This document shows, piece by piece, positions 8,601 to 17,904 of a stretch of DNA of 52,313 nt. The notes beneath the pieces were generated by a model, which saw only the letters and a program-made list of their open reading frames with translations, searched no databases and had not been told where the DNA came from. Both the position numbers and the translations under genes were made by a program. Each line of letters begins with the position of its first letter. Position 1 is the stretch's first letter. The stretch spans positions 1-52,313 of the forward strand of contig NZ_JACHIP010000018.1 in assembly GCF_014203275.1 (NCBI RefSeq), read 5' to 3'. Source of the DNA: Granulicella aggregans (GTDB taxonomy: Bacteria; Acidobacteriota; Terriglobia; Terriglobales; Acidobacteriaceae).

Positions 8601-8909
8601 ATGACCCGATTTGACCTTGTCGAGAAACTTGTTTTGCTCAGTGATCTCACCCGGCGCGACTGTGAAGTGATCGTGGACACCATGTTCGAAGCGATGATTG
8701 CCAGCTTGCAGGCAGATGACAAGGTGGAGATTCGAGGATTTGGGAGCTTTCGCACGCGCAAACGGAATTCCCGGGTTGGTCGTAACCCGACGACGGGAGC
8801 GCGTGTCGATGTTCCAGCCAAGCGCATTGTTTTCTTCAAGCCAAGCCAAGACCTTCGCAACCTGGTGAACTCGAAGGAAAGCGGGAACGGCAGCGAGAAA
8901 GCTGATTGA
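8601..8909 (+). CDS. HU/IHF-family DNA-bending protein
   Basis: About 102 residues; a GTG directly before the ATG could also serve as start. The family signature is intact: LTRRDCEVIVDTMFEAMIAS helices, then VEIRGFGSFRTRKRNSRVGR, NPTTGARVDVPAKRIVFFKP (DNA-binding arm, G-x-N-P-x-T-G) and the C-terminal helix. It bends DNA in the minor groove. It is closer to IHF-alpha style than to HU by the arm wording, but this is not decisive. A plasmid copy could assist TrfA-type origin melting or recombinase action. It stands alone between the TA pair and the Crp/Fnr gene. Confidence 0.92.
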   Translation: MTRFDLVEKLVLLSDLTRRDCEVIVDTMFEAMIASLQADDKVEIRGFGSFRTRKRNSRVGRNPTTGARVDVPAKRIVFFKPSQDLRNLVNSKESGNGSEKAD

Positions 8910-8980
8910 GATCGGTCATCTTGGGGTGACCCAACAACACTGCCACCGGGGGCGCCCTTGTCTCTCTGAAGCATGTATCT

Positions 8981-9715
8981 TCAGCGGTACAAAACGGGCG
9001 CATCCTCAAGCATTCCGTCGTCATATTCCGTCAGGTTGGACAGGTGGTTTTTCACGACGAGATAGCACTCACAGGCGGCATCCCGCAGCCCCTCGAGGTC
9101 AAGCAGCTGAATCTTGCCGCGCGTGTACTGGATCAGCCTGCGCTGCTGAAACTGCCCGGCGATGACGGTCAGTGTTGTCCTGTTCACGCCGAGCATGTCG
9201 GCCATGTACTCCTGCGAGAGAGGCAGAATACGGCCGCCATTCCGGTCGGCGCACAACAGGAGCCATCGTGCCAGGCGTTGTTCTATGGAGTGACGAGCAT
9301 TGCAGCCGGCCGTCTGCGCCGACTGAATGAACTGTGCTTGCAGGTAGCGAAGCGTCAGATCCTGGAAGAGGCCGCCGCGTTTGAACTCGCAAGTGGCCCG
9401 TGCTGTTAGGGTGGTGAAACCATGTCCGCCAACCTGCATGTAAACGCGATTAAGGCTGCGTTTCGTGCCCATCAGCACCGACGCGCCGAGGACGGCTTCT
9501 GTCCCCGCAAGCGCGATCTCGACCTGAAACCCGTCTTCAAATGTCGCCGTCATCGAGGAGATGCCTTCTTCGATGAAAAAGAGATGATCGATGGAATTGC
9601 CGGGAAATTCGATCTCGTGGTTTACCGGCAATTCGACGGGCCGAAGATCGAGGCGGCGGATGATCTCCCCGTCGAACCTGCGCAGTAACCCGTTTTTGAA
9701 TGCACCGTCGTTCAT
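8981..9715 (-). CDS. Crp/Fnr-family transcription regulator
   Basis: 244 residues. Residues about 20-135 form a cyclic-nucleotide-binding-type beta roll (HEIEFPGNSIDHLFFIEEGI, VEIALAGTEAVLGASVLMG), then a dimer helix, then a C-terminal winged helix (LPLSQEYMADMLGVNRTTLT, QRRLIQYTRGKIQLLDLEGL, about 170-220). The canonical cAMP-contacting residues of Crp are not evident and there are no N-terminal Fe-S cysteines, so the ligand is unknown. Acidobacterial genomes have many such Crp/Fnr proteins. It is monocistronic and reads away from the GGDEF-EAL gene. Confidence 0.9.
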   Translation of the reverse strand: MNDGAFKNGLLRRFDGEIIRRLDLRPVELPVNHEIEFPGNSIDHLFFIEEGISSMTATFEDGFQVEIALAGTEAVLGASVLMGTKRSLNRVYMQVGGHGFTTLTARATCEFKRGGLFQDLTLRYLQAQFIQSAQTAGCNARHSIEQRLARWLLLCADRNGGRILPLSQEYMADMLGVNRTTLTVIAGQFQQRRLIQYTRGKIQLLDLEGLRDAACECYLVVKNHLSNLTEYDDGMLEDAPVLYR

Positions 9716-10147
9716 GACTGTCCCGCCTTCTTAACGACCCGCGAGGTCATCCGGCAGACACCAGAGACGGCTGTAACTGGTAGCTTTCCGCGCAGTTGGC
9801 TTAGGCCCAATGCAATACTACGCTCTTATGTCGGATAAGCCACATAGATCAGCGACTGGCTGCGGCAGCCTGCGCAATGAGTTTTTCGGGAGTGATCAGG
9901 GTTTCGATCTGATAGACCGGAATAGCGGCGGTCGGCGCGGTGTGACAGACGATTAGGAGCCCATATCCCCTTCGCCTGCTGCTTTTGATGCCATACAACT
10001 TATTCGCCTCTGTGGGACTGCTAAAGCAACAGGGTTCCGGAGGTCAGAACAAGTTGTAGATGGGAAGACATTCGTTGGATAGCCACTCGCGCCCCCAATG
10101 GTCCATGCTTCGAATTACTTGCCTGGCGGTGAGGGAATCGACTCATC
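9716..10147. other. Divergent intergenic region, no gene seen
   Basis: 432 bp between the divergent Crp/Fnr and GGDEF-EAL genes. It must hold both promoters. I see no convincing ORF, hairpin-plus-T terminator or repeat. Confidence 0.5.
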
Positions 10148-12106
10148 ATGAAGCATTGGAGAAACAACCCGAGGCTTCAGAGCGTAACACTGACTCTCAG
10201 CGCCACACTATTCGGAATTAGTGTTGCTCTATGCTTTCCGCCGGAGATGGTTCGCCAACTTCACACCGGCCGTAGTGGTCTGATCCCAATGGCCAGCATC
10301 GTCTTCTTCCTTCTTATTGTTAGGATGGTTGTGCTCAGGTCCAAGCAGGACAGCCGACATCAGATAGATCACGACCTCCTCGAGGCCTTCCTCAGGCACA
10401 TCCCCGACAATGTGTTTTTTAAAGATCGCGACAGCCGGTTCTTGCGTATCAGCCGAGCAATGGCCGAATACATTGGGCTCCCTGATCCGAAACTGGCAGT
10501 GGGGAAACTTGATTCCGATATATTCAGTCCGGAGCACGCCGGCCAGGCTCTCGCGGATGAACGTGAAATTATTCGGACGGGTCAGCCTCAGATTGGTGTC
10601 GAAGAGAGAGAGACTTGGCCGGATGGCCGAGAGAGTTGGGTGCTAACAAACAAATTACCCCTGACCGACCGCGGCGGTCAGATCATTGGCACAATGGGAA
10701 TCGCCCGTAACATTACTGACTGGAAGCTTGCAGAACAACGCCTTAAGCACATGGCGCTTCATGACGCGCTGACCGGGCTTCCAAATCGGGTTCTTCTGCA
10801 GGATCGCCTCTCGCAGGCAATAGCTTTAGCTCGTCGCACTAGAAACTCGGTCGCAGTCCTCATGGTGGATTTGGACCGCTTTAAGAATGTCAACGATTTC
10901 TTCGGCCATAATGTGGGCGACCGTCTACTAGAAGGTGTTGCGGGCCGCTTAAGGATCAGTTTACGGGAGAGCGACATCGTGGCGCGAATGGGCGGAGATG
11001 AATTTGTGATCGTGGTTCCTCTCGTCATTGCAGACGGCGATGTTGAGACGGTGGCAAGTAAGGTGATCGCTGCGATAATTGAACCGTTCCACATCGAGGG
11101 GCATACTCTTCAGATAGGCGCCAGCGTAGGAATCTCCCTGTTCCCGACCGACGGAGTCGATCCGACGAGCCTGTTGCAGTTTGCAGATGCTGCAATGTAC
11201 GAGGCTAAAAAGGAGGGGGGCGGAACCTATTGCTTCTTTACGCCGGAACTCGCAAAGACACTGCGACGGCGTCAGACCTTGGAAAAGAACCTGCACGGGG
11301 CATGTTCTCGAGGCGAATTTGCCGTCCATTACCAGCCGCTCATATCGACCGCCTCAGGGAGGGTAACAGGCGTTGAGGCGCTGTTACGGTGGAATCATCC
11401 AGAAGAAGGGATGATCTCGCCGATCGAGTTTATTCCCAGACTGGAAGAGTTGGGTTTGATGGTAGATGTGGGAGATTGGGTCCTACAAACTGCTTGTCTC
11501 CAAATCATGATGTGGAGAAAGCAAGGAATTCAGATCCCTCGTGTCGCGGTCAATGTGTCCGCGCAGCAGTTTTATAGAGGGGACCTTGCTCGGAGCGTCG
11601 AACGAATCTTATGCGAGACGGGATTGCGCCCCGAGTGCCTGGAACTGGAATTGACAGAGAGCCTTACACTCGATGATTCTGCGATCACTCTCGAAATCAT
11701 GCGGAATCTTAAAGAAATCGGGGTGAGTCTCTCGCTTGATGATTTCGGCACTGGCTGGTCGTCTCTTTCGTATCTAAGACAATTTCCCATCGATCGGCTC
11801 AAGATCGATAAGTCATTCCTGCGGGATATTTCATCTGATCCGGCCGCAGCTAGGATCGCTCGGAGCATTCTTGATCTGGGAAATAACCTCGGACTTAGTT
11901 GTATAGGCGAAGGAGTCGAAACCCGGTTGCAACGGGAGTATCTCCACGAGCAAGGATGCGAAGAAATGCAGGGATTTCTATTTAGCCGCGCATTGCCCCC
12001 AGACGATTGCGGTGAGCTGCTGCGTGCGTGGAAGCCATGGAGAGCAAATAGTCCAAAACTTCAGGAGACTTGCGTCGCGGTCGAAGAGATTTGTTTGCCT
12101 ACGTAA
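10148..12106 (+). CDS. Membrane PAS-GGDEF-EAL cyclic-di-GMP protein
   Basis: 652 residues. Two hydrophobic segments (about 13-31 and 48-64) anchor it, with a PAS/PAC domain at about 72-195 (FLRHIPDNVFFKDRDSRFLR). The GGDEF domain is about 200-365 with an intact MGGDEF (282-286) and an RxxD inhibitory site (RESD) five residues before it. The EAL domain is about 375-625 with EALLRW at 410-415 and DDFGTGWSSLSYLRQFPIDR. Both catalytic motifs look intact, so synthesis and hydrolysis of c-di-GMP are both possible; the net direction cannot be told. It is next to two histidine kinases, suggesting an environment-sensing role. Confidence 0.95.
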   Translation: MKHWRNNPRLQSVTLTLSATLFGISVALCFPPEMVRQLHTGRSGLIPMASIVFFLLIVRMVVLRSKQDSRHQIDHDLLEAFLRHIPDNVFFKDRDSRFLRISRAMAEYIGLPDPKLAVGKLDSDIFSPEHAGQALADEREIIRTGQPQIGVEERETWPDGRESWVLTNKLPLTDRGGQIIGTMGIARNITDWKLAEQRLKHMALHDALTGLPNRVLLQDRLSQAIALARRTRNSVAVLMVDLDRFKNVNDFFGHNVGDRLLEGVAGRLRISLRESDIVARMGGDEFVIVVPLVIADGDVETVASKVIAAIIEPFHIEGHTLQIGASVGISLFPTDGVDPTSLLQFADAAMYEAKKEGGGTYCFFTPELAKTLRRRQTLEKNLHGACSRGEFAVHYQPLISTASGRVTGVEALLRWNHPEEGMISPIEFIPRLEELGLMVDVGDWVLQTACLQIMMWRKQGIQIPRVAVNVSAQQFYRGDLARSVERILCETGLRPECLELELTESLTLDDSAITLEIMRNLKEIGVSLSLDDFGTGWSSLSYLRQFPIDRLKIDKSFLRDISSDPAAARIARSILDLGNNLGLSCIGEGVETRLQREYLHEQGCEEMQGFLFSRALPPDDCGELLRAWKPWRANSPKLQETCVAVEEICLPT

Positions 12107-12152
12107 AGATTGCTTCCAGAGACCGCTTGGCACTATTGTCCGCGCAATCAGT

Positions 12153-12371
12153 TTAACTTCGGCGGCTTGAGTGAGGCTTTGACGGCTTCTTCGGTTTTGG
12201 CGTTCTGTCCGCAAGGCCCGACTTGCAGATGTGGTCATCCTCATGCTCGACGAGTTGAGACTCGAAATTAACCTTCAGGTTGGTCACGGCGTTCTGGAAG
12301 CAAGCCAGGCAGATTGAATCCCACGATCCATCCACGTTTCTGCGGTGAAGGAAGCGTCTCCAGAAGTGCAT
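12153..12371 (-). CDS. Small Cys/His protein, putative zinc-binding, 72 aa
   Basis: Starts MHFWRRFLHRRNVDGSWDSI and carries C-L-A-C (residues 22-25 region) and a later H-E-D-D-H-I-C, a possible four-ligand zinc site. The C-terminus is basic and Pro/Lys-rich. An AGAGAG sequence lies upstream of the ATG. A similar theme (IDGRITNAQCSCG) is found in the small ORF at 18111-18302. Function unknown. Confidence 0.5.
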   Translation of the reverse strand: MHFWRRFLHRRNVDGSWDSICLACFQNAVTNLKVNFESQLVEHEDDHICKSGLADRTPKPKKPSKPHSSRRS

Positions 12372-12555
12372 CTACAGTCTCTCTTGAAGGGCTTTTGATA
12401 CAGCAGCTTCTCTTAGGATTTAGGCCTTCAGCTCCGCAAGATCGCCATACTCCGAGTTGCGCTAACGCATGCAGCGACAACTCTGCTGCAAGTGATCCCG
12501 TCCCGAAGAGCTTACTTGATAAGGAAGCCGGCGTTCGTGGCCATCGGAAACACTC

Positions 12556-14118
12556 TTAGCCTCTCAATTCAGGCATTTCAAAGAGATTGTCCATTGCATT
12601 TGTTAAATCCTCCAGGTAGAACGGTTTGTTCAACAAGGTGACTCCACCCGGAAGTCTGCCCGTTTGTATGAGCTCCCCTTTTGTATACCCCGATGCGTAG
12701 AGTATTTTGATATCCGGTCTGATGAGAACAGCTTCAGCAGCAACAACAGATCCGGCCATACCCCCCGGGAGAACTACATCTGTGAGCAGGAGGTCGATGC
12801 GACCCTCGGAACGCAAATACTTCATTGCCGAAGGACCATCCGTGGCAGTCAAGACGCCATAACCCAGGGACTCCAGAAAGTATTTCTGAAGGACTAGAAG
12901 ATCCGGCTCATCTTCTACGACCAGGACAACCCTGCATTCGCCGACTTCAGGTGCTGATGCCGCATCAGTTGAGGATGGAGCCGATTGACCAACGCTCTCA
13001 CTGGTGTCGCGAGGGAGGTAAAGGAGCGCAACAGTACCCTTTGACGGTTCGCTTTTAAGCTGTAAATGTCCGCCGCTTTGACGAAGAAAGCCATAGACCA
13101 TGCTCAGACCGAGTCCGGTTGCCTCCAGCATCGGCTTTGTGGTGAAGAACGGCTCGGTCGCCCGCGCCAGATCCTCCGGTGTCATTCCCTTACCAGTGTC
13201 CGCTACTGTAATGACTACGTACTCGCCGGGACTGATCTCTCCGAGGAGACTGTGAGACGCCTTTGAAAGAGTCATATCTCCGCAATGAATGCTAAACAGC
13301 CCACCGTCGCTCATTGCGTCACGCGCGTTTTGCGCCAGGTTGAGCATGGCTGTCTCGAGCTGACCGACGTCCACGAGAACGGGCCAAATTGACCCCTCGG
13401 AGTACAGATCGAATTGGATGCCCTTGCCCACGCAGTTACTAATCAAGGGCGTTAGTTCTTGAAGCACTTTAGCCATCTCCACCCGACGTGGCGCTAGGGG
13501 CAGCTCGCGAGCGTACGCAAGGAGGCTCCTTGTTAACTTCGCGCCGCGATCGACAGCGGAGCATGCCTTTTGCAACATTTCAGCCGCGTCGAGATGCTCG
13601 GAAACCTTCCCTGAAAGGAGTTCAAGACTCGCGCTGACTATAGCTAAGATGTTGTTGAAGTCGTGGGCAACACCTCCTGTGAGTCGTCCAAGAGACTCAA
13701 ACTTAGAGCTGTGGCGAAGCACTTCTTCTGCAGCGTTACGCTCTGTAACGTCGAGCGCAACCACGATTCGTGCGGCCTTACCTTCGAACACAACTCCACT
13801 GCTGAATATGTCAACATCCAACGTGCGACCGTCTTTCCGACGGTGCTTCCAGTTTGAAGAATGGTTTGGCGGTCGATCTGGGTGTTGGTAGATTTTCTTC
13901 AAGCGGGCAATGGACTCCACAGGACGAATGTCCTCGATGGTCATACTGCCGAACTCTTCACGTGAATATCCATATTGTTGGACCGCAGCTGCATTCACGC
14001 GAAGAAAGCGTAAAGTCTCAATATCAAAGATCCACATCGGGAGCGGATTTGACTCGAAGGCAAAGTGATCGCTTTCGCGGAGACTGAATCTAACAGAAAA
14101 GCTCTCTTCGTAAGTCAT
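12556..14118 (-). CDS. PAS hybrid histidine kinase with C-terminal receiver
   Basis: About 520 residues. PAS domain about 20-130 (NPLPMWIFDIETLRFLRVNA), dimerisation/H-box VAHDFNNILAIVSASLELLS with the phosphorylated His near 152-156, ATP-binding HATPase domain (NLAQNARDAMSDGG, VADTGKGMTPEDLARATEPF, TGLGLSMVYGFL), and a C-terminal receiver (about 400-520) with DLLLTDVVLP carrying the phospho-acceptor Asp. There is no membrane segment, so it is cytosolic. I choose the ATG at 14118, 11 nt after GAGGAG, over a GTG at 14130. The AHDFNN H-box is typical of soil-bacterial hybrid kinases. The partner is unknown; several receivers lie nearby. Confidence 0.93.
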   Translation of the reverse strand: MTYEESFSVRFSLRESDHFAFESNPLPMWIFDIETLRFLRVNAAAVQQYGYSREEFGSMTIEDIRPVESIARLKKIYQHPDRPPNHSSNWKHRRKDGRTLDVDIFSSGVVFEGKAARIVVALDVTERNAAEEVLRHSSKFESLGRLTGGVAHDFNNILAIVSASLELLSGKVSEHLDAAEMLQKACSAVDRGAKLTRSLLAYARELPLAPRRVEMAKVLQELTPLISNCVGKGIQFDLYSEGSIWPVLVDVGQLETAMLNLAQNARDAMSDGGLFSIHCGDMTLSKASHSLLGEISPGEYVVITVADTGKGMTPEDLARATEPFFTTKPMLEATGLGLSMVYGFLRQSGGHLQLKSEPSKGTVALLYLPRDTSESVGQSAPSSTDAASAPEVGECRVVLVVEDEPDLLVLQKYFLESLGYGVLTATDGPSAMKYLRSEGRIDLLLTDVVLPGGMAGSVVAAEAVLIRPDIKILYASGYTKGELIQTGRLPGGVTLLNKPFYLEDLTNAMDNLFEMPELRG

Positions 14119-14418
14119 AGATGCGGTCACTCCTCGAATCCGCAGTTACCAAAATAATTCATGCCAGGCACAGCTATACCGTCTGATCAAAACGCTTAGG
14201 CAGTTCACCGACAAATAGGAAGATTCGTAGGGCCAGTTCAGACGTATGTCTCTTGATCAATTCCGAAATCACGCGAACCGCTACACCGTTACATCCAGAA
14301 ATGCCCACGATCTGCATGCTCTGGAGTGCATAATTGCTAAAGCAAAGTGCGATTCCACATTCTCAGATGGGATCAGCCGGTGGGCGTGTTGTCCGGCAAA
14401 TCTTTGTCTGTATGCTCA
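14119..14418. other. Intergenic, no gene seen
   Basis: 300 bp between two co-oriented kinase genes. No ORF or clear terminator is convincing; it presumably holds the promoter of the hybrid kinase gene. Confidence 0.4.
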
Positions 14419-15552
14419 TTAACTGGAATGGCGAATCGCTGCGACGCCTGCCTGGGCCATCGAAGGGTGATCCTCAGGCCACCAGATCAAGAAGCGCGTT
14501 CCTGACGGCGAGCTGCTGGCGAGATTGATGCTCCCCCCGTGTTTGGTGATGATCTGTTTGACGCTCCATAGGCCTAGCCCGTTCCCCTGTTCGCCTTTAC
14601 TCGTTTTGCCGAATTCAAACAGGCTAGAGACGATAGCTTTGCTCATCCCAGTTCCCTCGTCGACAATTTCCAGTTCAACGCCGCCAGGCGCTGAACTCAA
14701 GGAGAGTGACACGCTGCGACCGCGCTCTGAGATGGCCTCGCAGGCATTTCTCGCAAGGTTAAGAATCACCTGGCGGGTCTCGCCCGGAAACGCCTTTACC
14801 CAAAATGGCCCTTCCCCAAGGATCTTGAACTCGATCCCTTTTTTGACGATGACTGATTGCAGCAAGAAACATACGGACTCACAGACAGACCGCAGGTCGA
14901 TCATTTCTGGCTCTTTGGACTCACGGTGAAACGACAGCGTCGATCGTGAGATGGTGATCACGCGCTCGACTTCCTGCTGCGCCTGCTCGGCCATTTCCAC
15001 CGTGGCCGAAGATGCGTCGGGATCGGTGGCTATGACGTACATCATGTTCTGAATTGTCTCCAGAGGATTTCCGATTTCGTGTGCGATGACAGCGGAGAGG
15101 CGACTCCAGTCTTCCAGCTTCCTGGCCGAGAGCAGCTTCTCCTCGATCGCTCGTTTTTCCTCCTCGGCATTTGCCAGCCGATCGGAATAATCGCTAATCG
15201 CAAAGCCAATAGCCGAGGCCCTTTTGATCAACATGACGGCGACATATGCGGAGAGGAGTGCCGTGACGACATTGGTACCAGCGTCGATCCAGAACAACGG
15301 AATCCAAGTAGTAATGACCTCCAGCAGGTGAGTGGAACCGCAGGCGACGATAAAGAGGGCGAATCCTACAACGAAGTAGGCCCAATCGCGCGCGATCACT
15401 CGGCGCGTGCGGCTGACCAAATAGAGCAGGGTGATGCAAATGCTTACGTAGCTCAGGAACGTGACAAAGTTCGTGATAACCATGGTCCAGATCAACTTTG
15501 GGGCGGCAGCCCAGCACACGGCGTGGGGCATAAGATCAACAGTTTGAAACAT
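14419..15552 (-). CDS. Histidine kinase with ethylene-receptor-like membrane domain
   Basis: 377 residues from the ATG at 15552, which follows GAGGAG; a TTG five codons earlier has no such site. The N-terminus has three membrane helices (about residues 22-45, 56-76, 90-112) that align by eye with the ETR1-type ethylene-binding domain. The helix-2 motif FALFIVACGSTHLL retains the Cu(I)-ligand Cys and His (C-x3-H, residues 71 and 75). In helix 1, Tyr and Ile of the Y-x2-I pattern are kept, but the conserved Asp is Asn (TNFVTF) and the Pro is Cys. Then follow a coiled linker, an H-box VIAHEIGNPLETI (His 158) and a HATPase domain (NLARNACEAI, DEGTGMS, GNGLGLWSVK). There is no receiver. Confidence 0.9.
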   Translation of the reverse strand: MFQTVDLMPHAVCWAAAPKLIWTMVITNFVTFLSYVSICITLLYLVSRTRRVIARDWAYFVVGFALFIVACGSTHLLEVITTWIPLFWIDAGTNVVTALLSAYVAVMLIKRASAIGFAISDYSDRLANAEEEKRAIEEKLLSARKLEDWSRLSAVIAHEIGNPLETIQNMMYVIATDPDASSATVEMAEQAQQEVERVITISRSTLSFHRESKEPEMIDLRSVCESVCFLLQSVIVKKGIEFKILGEGPFWVKAFPGETRQVILNLARNACEAISERGRSVSLSLSSAPGGVELEIVDEGTGMSKAIVSSLFEFGKTSKGEQGNGLGLWSVKQIITKHGGSINLASSSPSGTRFLIWWPEDHPSMAQAGVAAIRHSS

Positions 15553-15785
15553 CAGCAGACTCCTCAAAGGGAAATCACTCCATCTGAGCGCTCATTCTAG
15601 CCTTACGTTGGAACCCGCGGCTATACGATGGGACTGCCCCAGCTTCGCGGTGACCGTCAAGATCGATACTGGTCGGCAGCAATATGTGGTCGATATCGGG
15701 TCAGTGCTGCCTGAGATTGGCTACATCATCGACTAGCCGGATGAAGGCAGGCGGCGAGAGGGAATGCCAGGGGATGTGCGTCATG

Positions 15786-16649
15786 CTAGAAGCGGTCTCA
15801 TAAACGTTTGAGCAGCATATGGCCGCAAGCGAGTTGGACGAAGCCGAGGAAGTTTTCGATGTGGAACTCCCAACGCGTGACGAGCCTGCGGAAGTTGTGC
15901 ATCCAGGCGAATAGGCGTTCTACCTTCCAGCGTTTCTTGTAACGGCGAAGCTTGCGCCGATCCTGAGTTTTGCCTCGGTTGCGCGGTTCGGGGCGATCAT
16001 CTCGATGCCGTATTCGTCTTTGAGTTTCTGGTAGAGCTTGTCGGAGTCGTATGCCTCGTCGCCGATCAATCGGGCAGGCAGGTCGTCGAGGAAGCTTCCG
16101 GCAAGAACTTCCTCAACAAGCTTGCACTCGGCAGGCGAAGCGCTCGCGACAGATACGGCGAGAGGAAGACTTTTGCCAGCGGCGAGAGCGACGATCTTCG
16201 TGCCCTTGCCCCGGCGCGTGGGGCCGACCGCGAAGCCCCCTTTTTCGCGCTCGCGAAGGTGGCATCGACGAACGCTTCTTCCAGGTTGAGCTTGCCCTGT
16301 TCGTAGAGCAGCCGCGCCAGCAGGCGCAGCGCCTCTTCGAGCTTGCCGGTGCGGATCCACTGCTGAAAGCGGCGATGAAAGGTCTGGAACGGAGGATACT
16401 TCTCGGGCAGCTCGCGCCACTGTGCCCCGGTACCGAGCACCCAAAGAACGCCATTCAACACAGCACGGGTCTCGTGCCACGGACGTCCGCGGTTATCTCG
16501 CGACGAGCCGGACGAAGCACAGCTCAACCAACACCCACTGTTCTTCGGTCAACTCCCAACGTCAGTCATGGCCGAACACGGAGCCGCTCAGAGCATTTCC
16601 AGAATGCAACAGATCACAGCCCTTGGGTATTTATGAGACTGGTTCTAGT
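15786..16649 (-). mobile_element. IS5-family (IS427-like) insertion sequence, copy 1
   Basis: A roughly 860-bp element bounded by imperfect inverted repeats: GAAGCGGTCTCATAAA after CTA at 15786-15788, and TTTATGAGACTGGTTC ending at 16646. CTAG is present at both borders (15786-15789 and 16646-16649), consistent with the short TA-type target duplications of this group. The transposase inside is broken (separate entry). A second, rearranged copy lies at 19036-19682. Confidence 0.85.
15798..16575 (-). pseudogene. IS5-type transposase, three frameshifts
   Basis: The pieces read ELTEEQWVLVE, then RGRPWHETRAVLNGVLWVLG, GAQWRELPEKYPPFQTFHRR, LNLEEAFVDATFA, GFAVGPTRRGKGTKIVALAA, LVEEVLAGSF, RLIGDEAYDSDKLYQKLKDE, YKKRWKVERLFAWMHNFRRL and a TGA at 15798-15800. 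These lie in different frames. Single-base changes are seen near 16526, in the AAAAA run at 16241-16245 (the second copy has AAAAAA there), and near 15991 (GCGCGG here against GCGGCGG in copy 2). An IS5 with one programmed shift would not need all three, so I call it inactive. Confidence 0.85.
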
Positions 16650-16708
16650 CCGCTTTTTGCCGAAAACCAGCGGTTTCCCTTTCCAGCGAGGGCTCACAAG
16701 CGTTTCTA

Positions 16709-16873
16709 CTAATCCCACTTTGACGAGTTCAATTCAGCCTGCGCATCGTCTTGGCTCTGTGAGCGAATCCACAGAAGATCATCGAGCGTTACTTCCACCG
16801 TCGAGCCATCCGAAAGGTAGACGGAGAGGCTTGCCTCGGCTAGTTTATCCACTTGGACGATCCGCAATGTCAT
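16709..16873 (-). CDS. Small 54-aa protein, paralogue of 17905-18066
   Basis: MTLRIVQVDKLAEASLSVYL then SDGSTVEVTLDDLLWIRSQS, ending at 16709. It shares its layout (beta strand, SDGS/SDDS turn, hydrophobic strand, T-x-x-x-L-L) with the 53-residue product of 17905-18066 on the other side of the response regulator gene. A longer 197-codon frame here is an out-of-frame extension and is rejected. It lies 74 bp downstream of the regulator, same strand, so it is probably co-transcribed. Function unknown. Confidence 0.6.
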   Translation of the reverse strand: MTLRIVQVDKLAEASLSVYLSDGSTVEVTLDDLLWIRSQSQDDAQAELNSSKWD

Positions 16874-16947
16874 CACACTTCCGCCCCGCTTAAACTCTAT
16901 GAACTTCAATGGGAACGTCACAGTCGTTAGGTCCGAATGTCCGGTTA

Positions 16948-17793
16948 TTAGGCAGTGATTGGTAAGGCGTCGATCTTTGACTGAGCCACATAGCTTGTCA
17001 TCGCTTGGGCCAGCTGAGAATCGACTTCGTCGGCTATCTCCATGACGCCAACCAAAACTAAACTGAAGTTCACCCGGTTCAGGTTGTTCTGTAGGGTCTG
17101 GAAGATGCTGACCTGCAACATCCGCGATTCTTCGACCATCATGGCAGCGGTGTATCCCTGGACCCTTCGCGCCAGTCCGTGTTCGGCAGCAGACGGCGAA
17201 ATCAATGCACGACTGCCCAAAGGTTGAGGATGCCTGAGCCGGAACACAAGATCGCGAAAGAGTTGGGGCAGATGCGCAGCACGCACTGGATCGTCCAACC
17301 ACACCGTAAGCACCTGATCATCGCGACGCACACGAGAGAGCCAATCATCTATCGTGCTTTTTGATCCCTCTTCAAGGATCGTAGCTACGCTGGCGAGAAC
17401 TCTGGGCGCACTCTTCCCTTTCTGCAATTTTTCACGGATCAACCCCACCAAGTCTCCTATTGCACCGGGCTTCACAATGATATCGTCCGTCTGGGCCAAG
17501 ATCGCTGCCACCGCTTCCTTCATCTCTGGGTAGGCGCTGAAGATGATCGTGACGGCCTTGGGATTGGAATGGCGCATGGCACTTACGACCGTCAAGCCAT
17601 CTCCAGCCGAAGGCATGTGAAGATCGCTAACCAGGACATCGAAAGACTGACAGCCGATCAGTTGAAGAGCATCATTGACGTTCGACGCGGATTTGACATC
17701 AAAGCCTCCGCTTTCGAGAATCAGGGTCATCACTTCGCGGAGGTTGTCGTCGTCATCTACGACTAAGACTTTCGGTACAACTGTTTCGGTCAT
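16948..17793 (-). CDS. Response regulator: REC plus RsbRD_N-like domain (copy 1)
   Basis: 281 residues. Residues 8-125 form a receiver (VLVVDDDDNLREVM, phospho-acceptor Asp57 in VLVSDLHMPS, Lys in IIVKPG). Residues about 135-275 form an all-helical domain (ATILEEGSKSTIDDWLSRVR, HLPQLFRDLVFRLR, GYTAAMMVEESRMLQVSIFQ) resembling the RsbRD N-terminal sensory domain. No DNA-binding or enzymatic output is present, so it likely acts by protein contact. A close paralogue is at 21065-21916. Neighbours are the two small paralogous ORFs. Confidence 0.85.
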   Translation of the reverse strand: MTETVVPKVLVVDDDDNLREVMTLILESGGFDVKSASNVNDALQLIGCQSFDVLVSDLHMPSAGDGLTVVSAMRHSNPKAVTIIFSAYPEMKEAVAAILAQTDDIIVKPGAIGDLVGLIREKLQKGKSAPRVLASVATILEEGSKSTIDDWLSRVRRDDQVLTVWLDDPVRAAHLPQLFRDLVFRLRHPQPLGSRALISPSAAEHGLARRVQGYTAAMMVEESRMLQVSIFQTLQNNLNRVNFSLVLVGVMEIADEVDSQLAQAMTSYVAQSKIDALPITA

Positions 17794-17904
17794 CGGATGC
17801 CCTCTTACTCAACTGGCGGTATGAGTATGTCATAGACACGACAGAACAGTATGATCCCTTTTGAACACTTAAGAGATTCGAATGGGCGCACGGCTAGGAG
17901 CGGT

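Noticed and set aside
15601..15738. Frame reading VKIDTGRQQYVVDIGSVLPE before IS5 copy 1
   Set aside because: It is too short, has no start codon and no recognisable family; possibly a gene scrap but not supportable.
16051..16893. 280-codon plus-strand frame
   Set aside because: It is antisense to IS5 copy 1 and crosses its end into the small ORF region.
16709..17302. 197-codon minus-strand frame
   Set aside because: Only its last 54 codons look real; the rest overlaps the response regulator in another frame.
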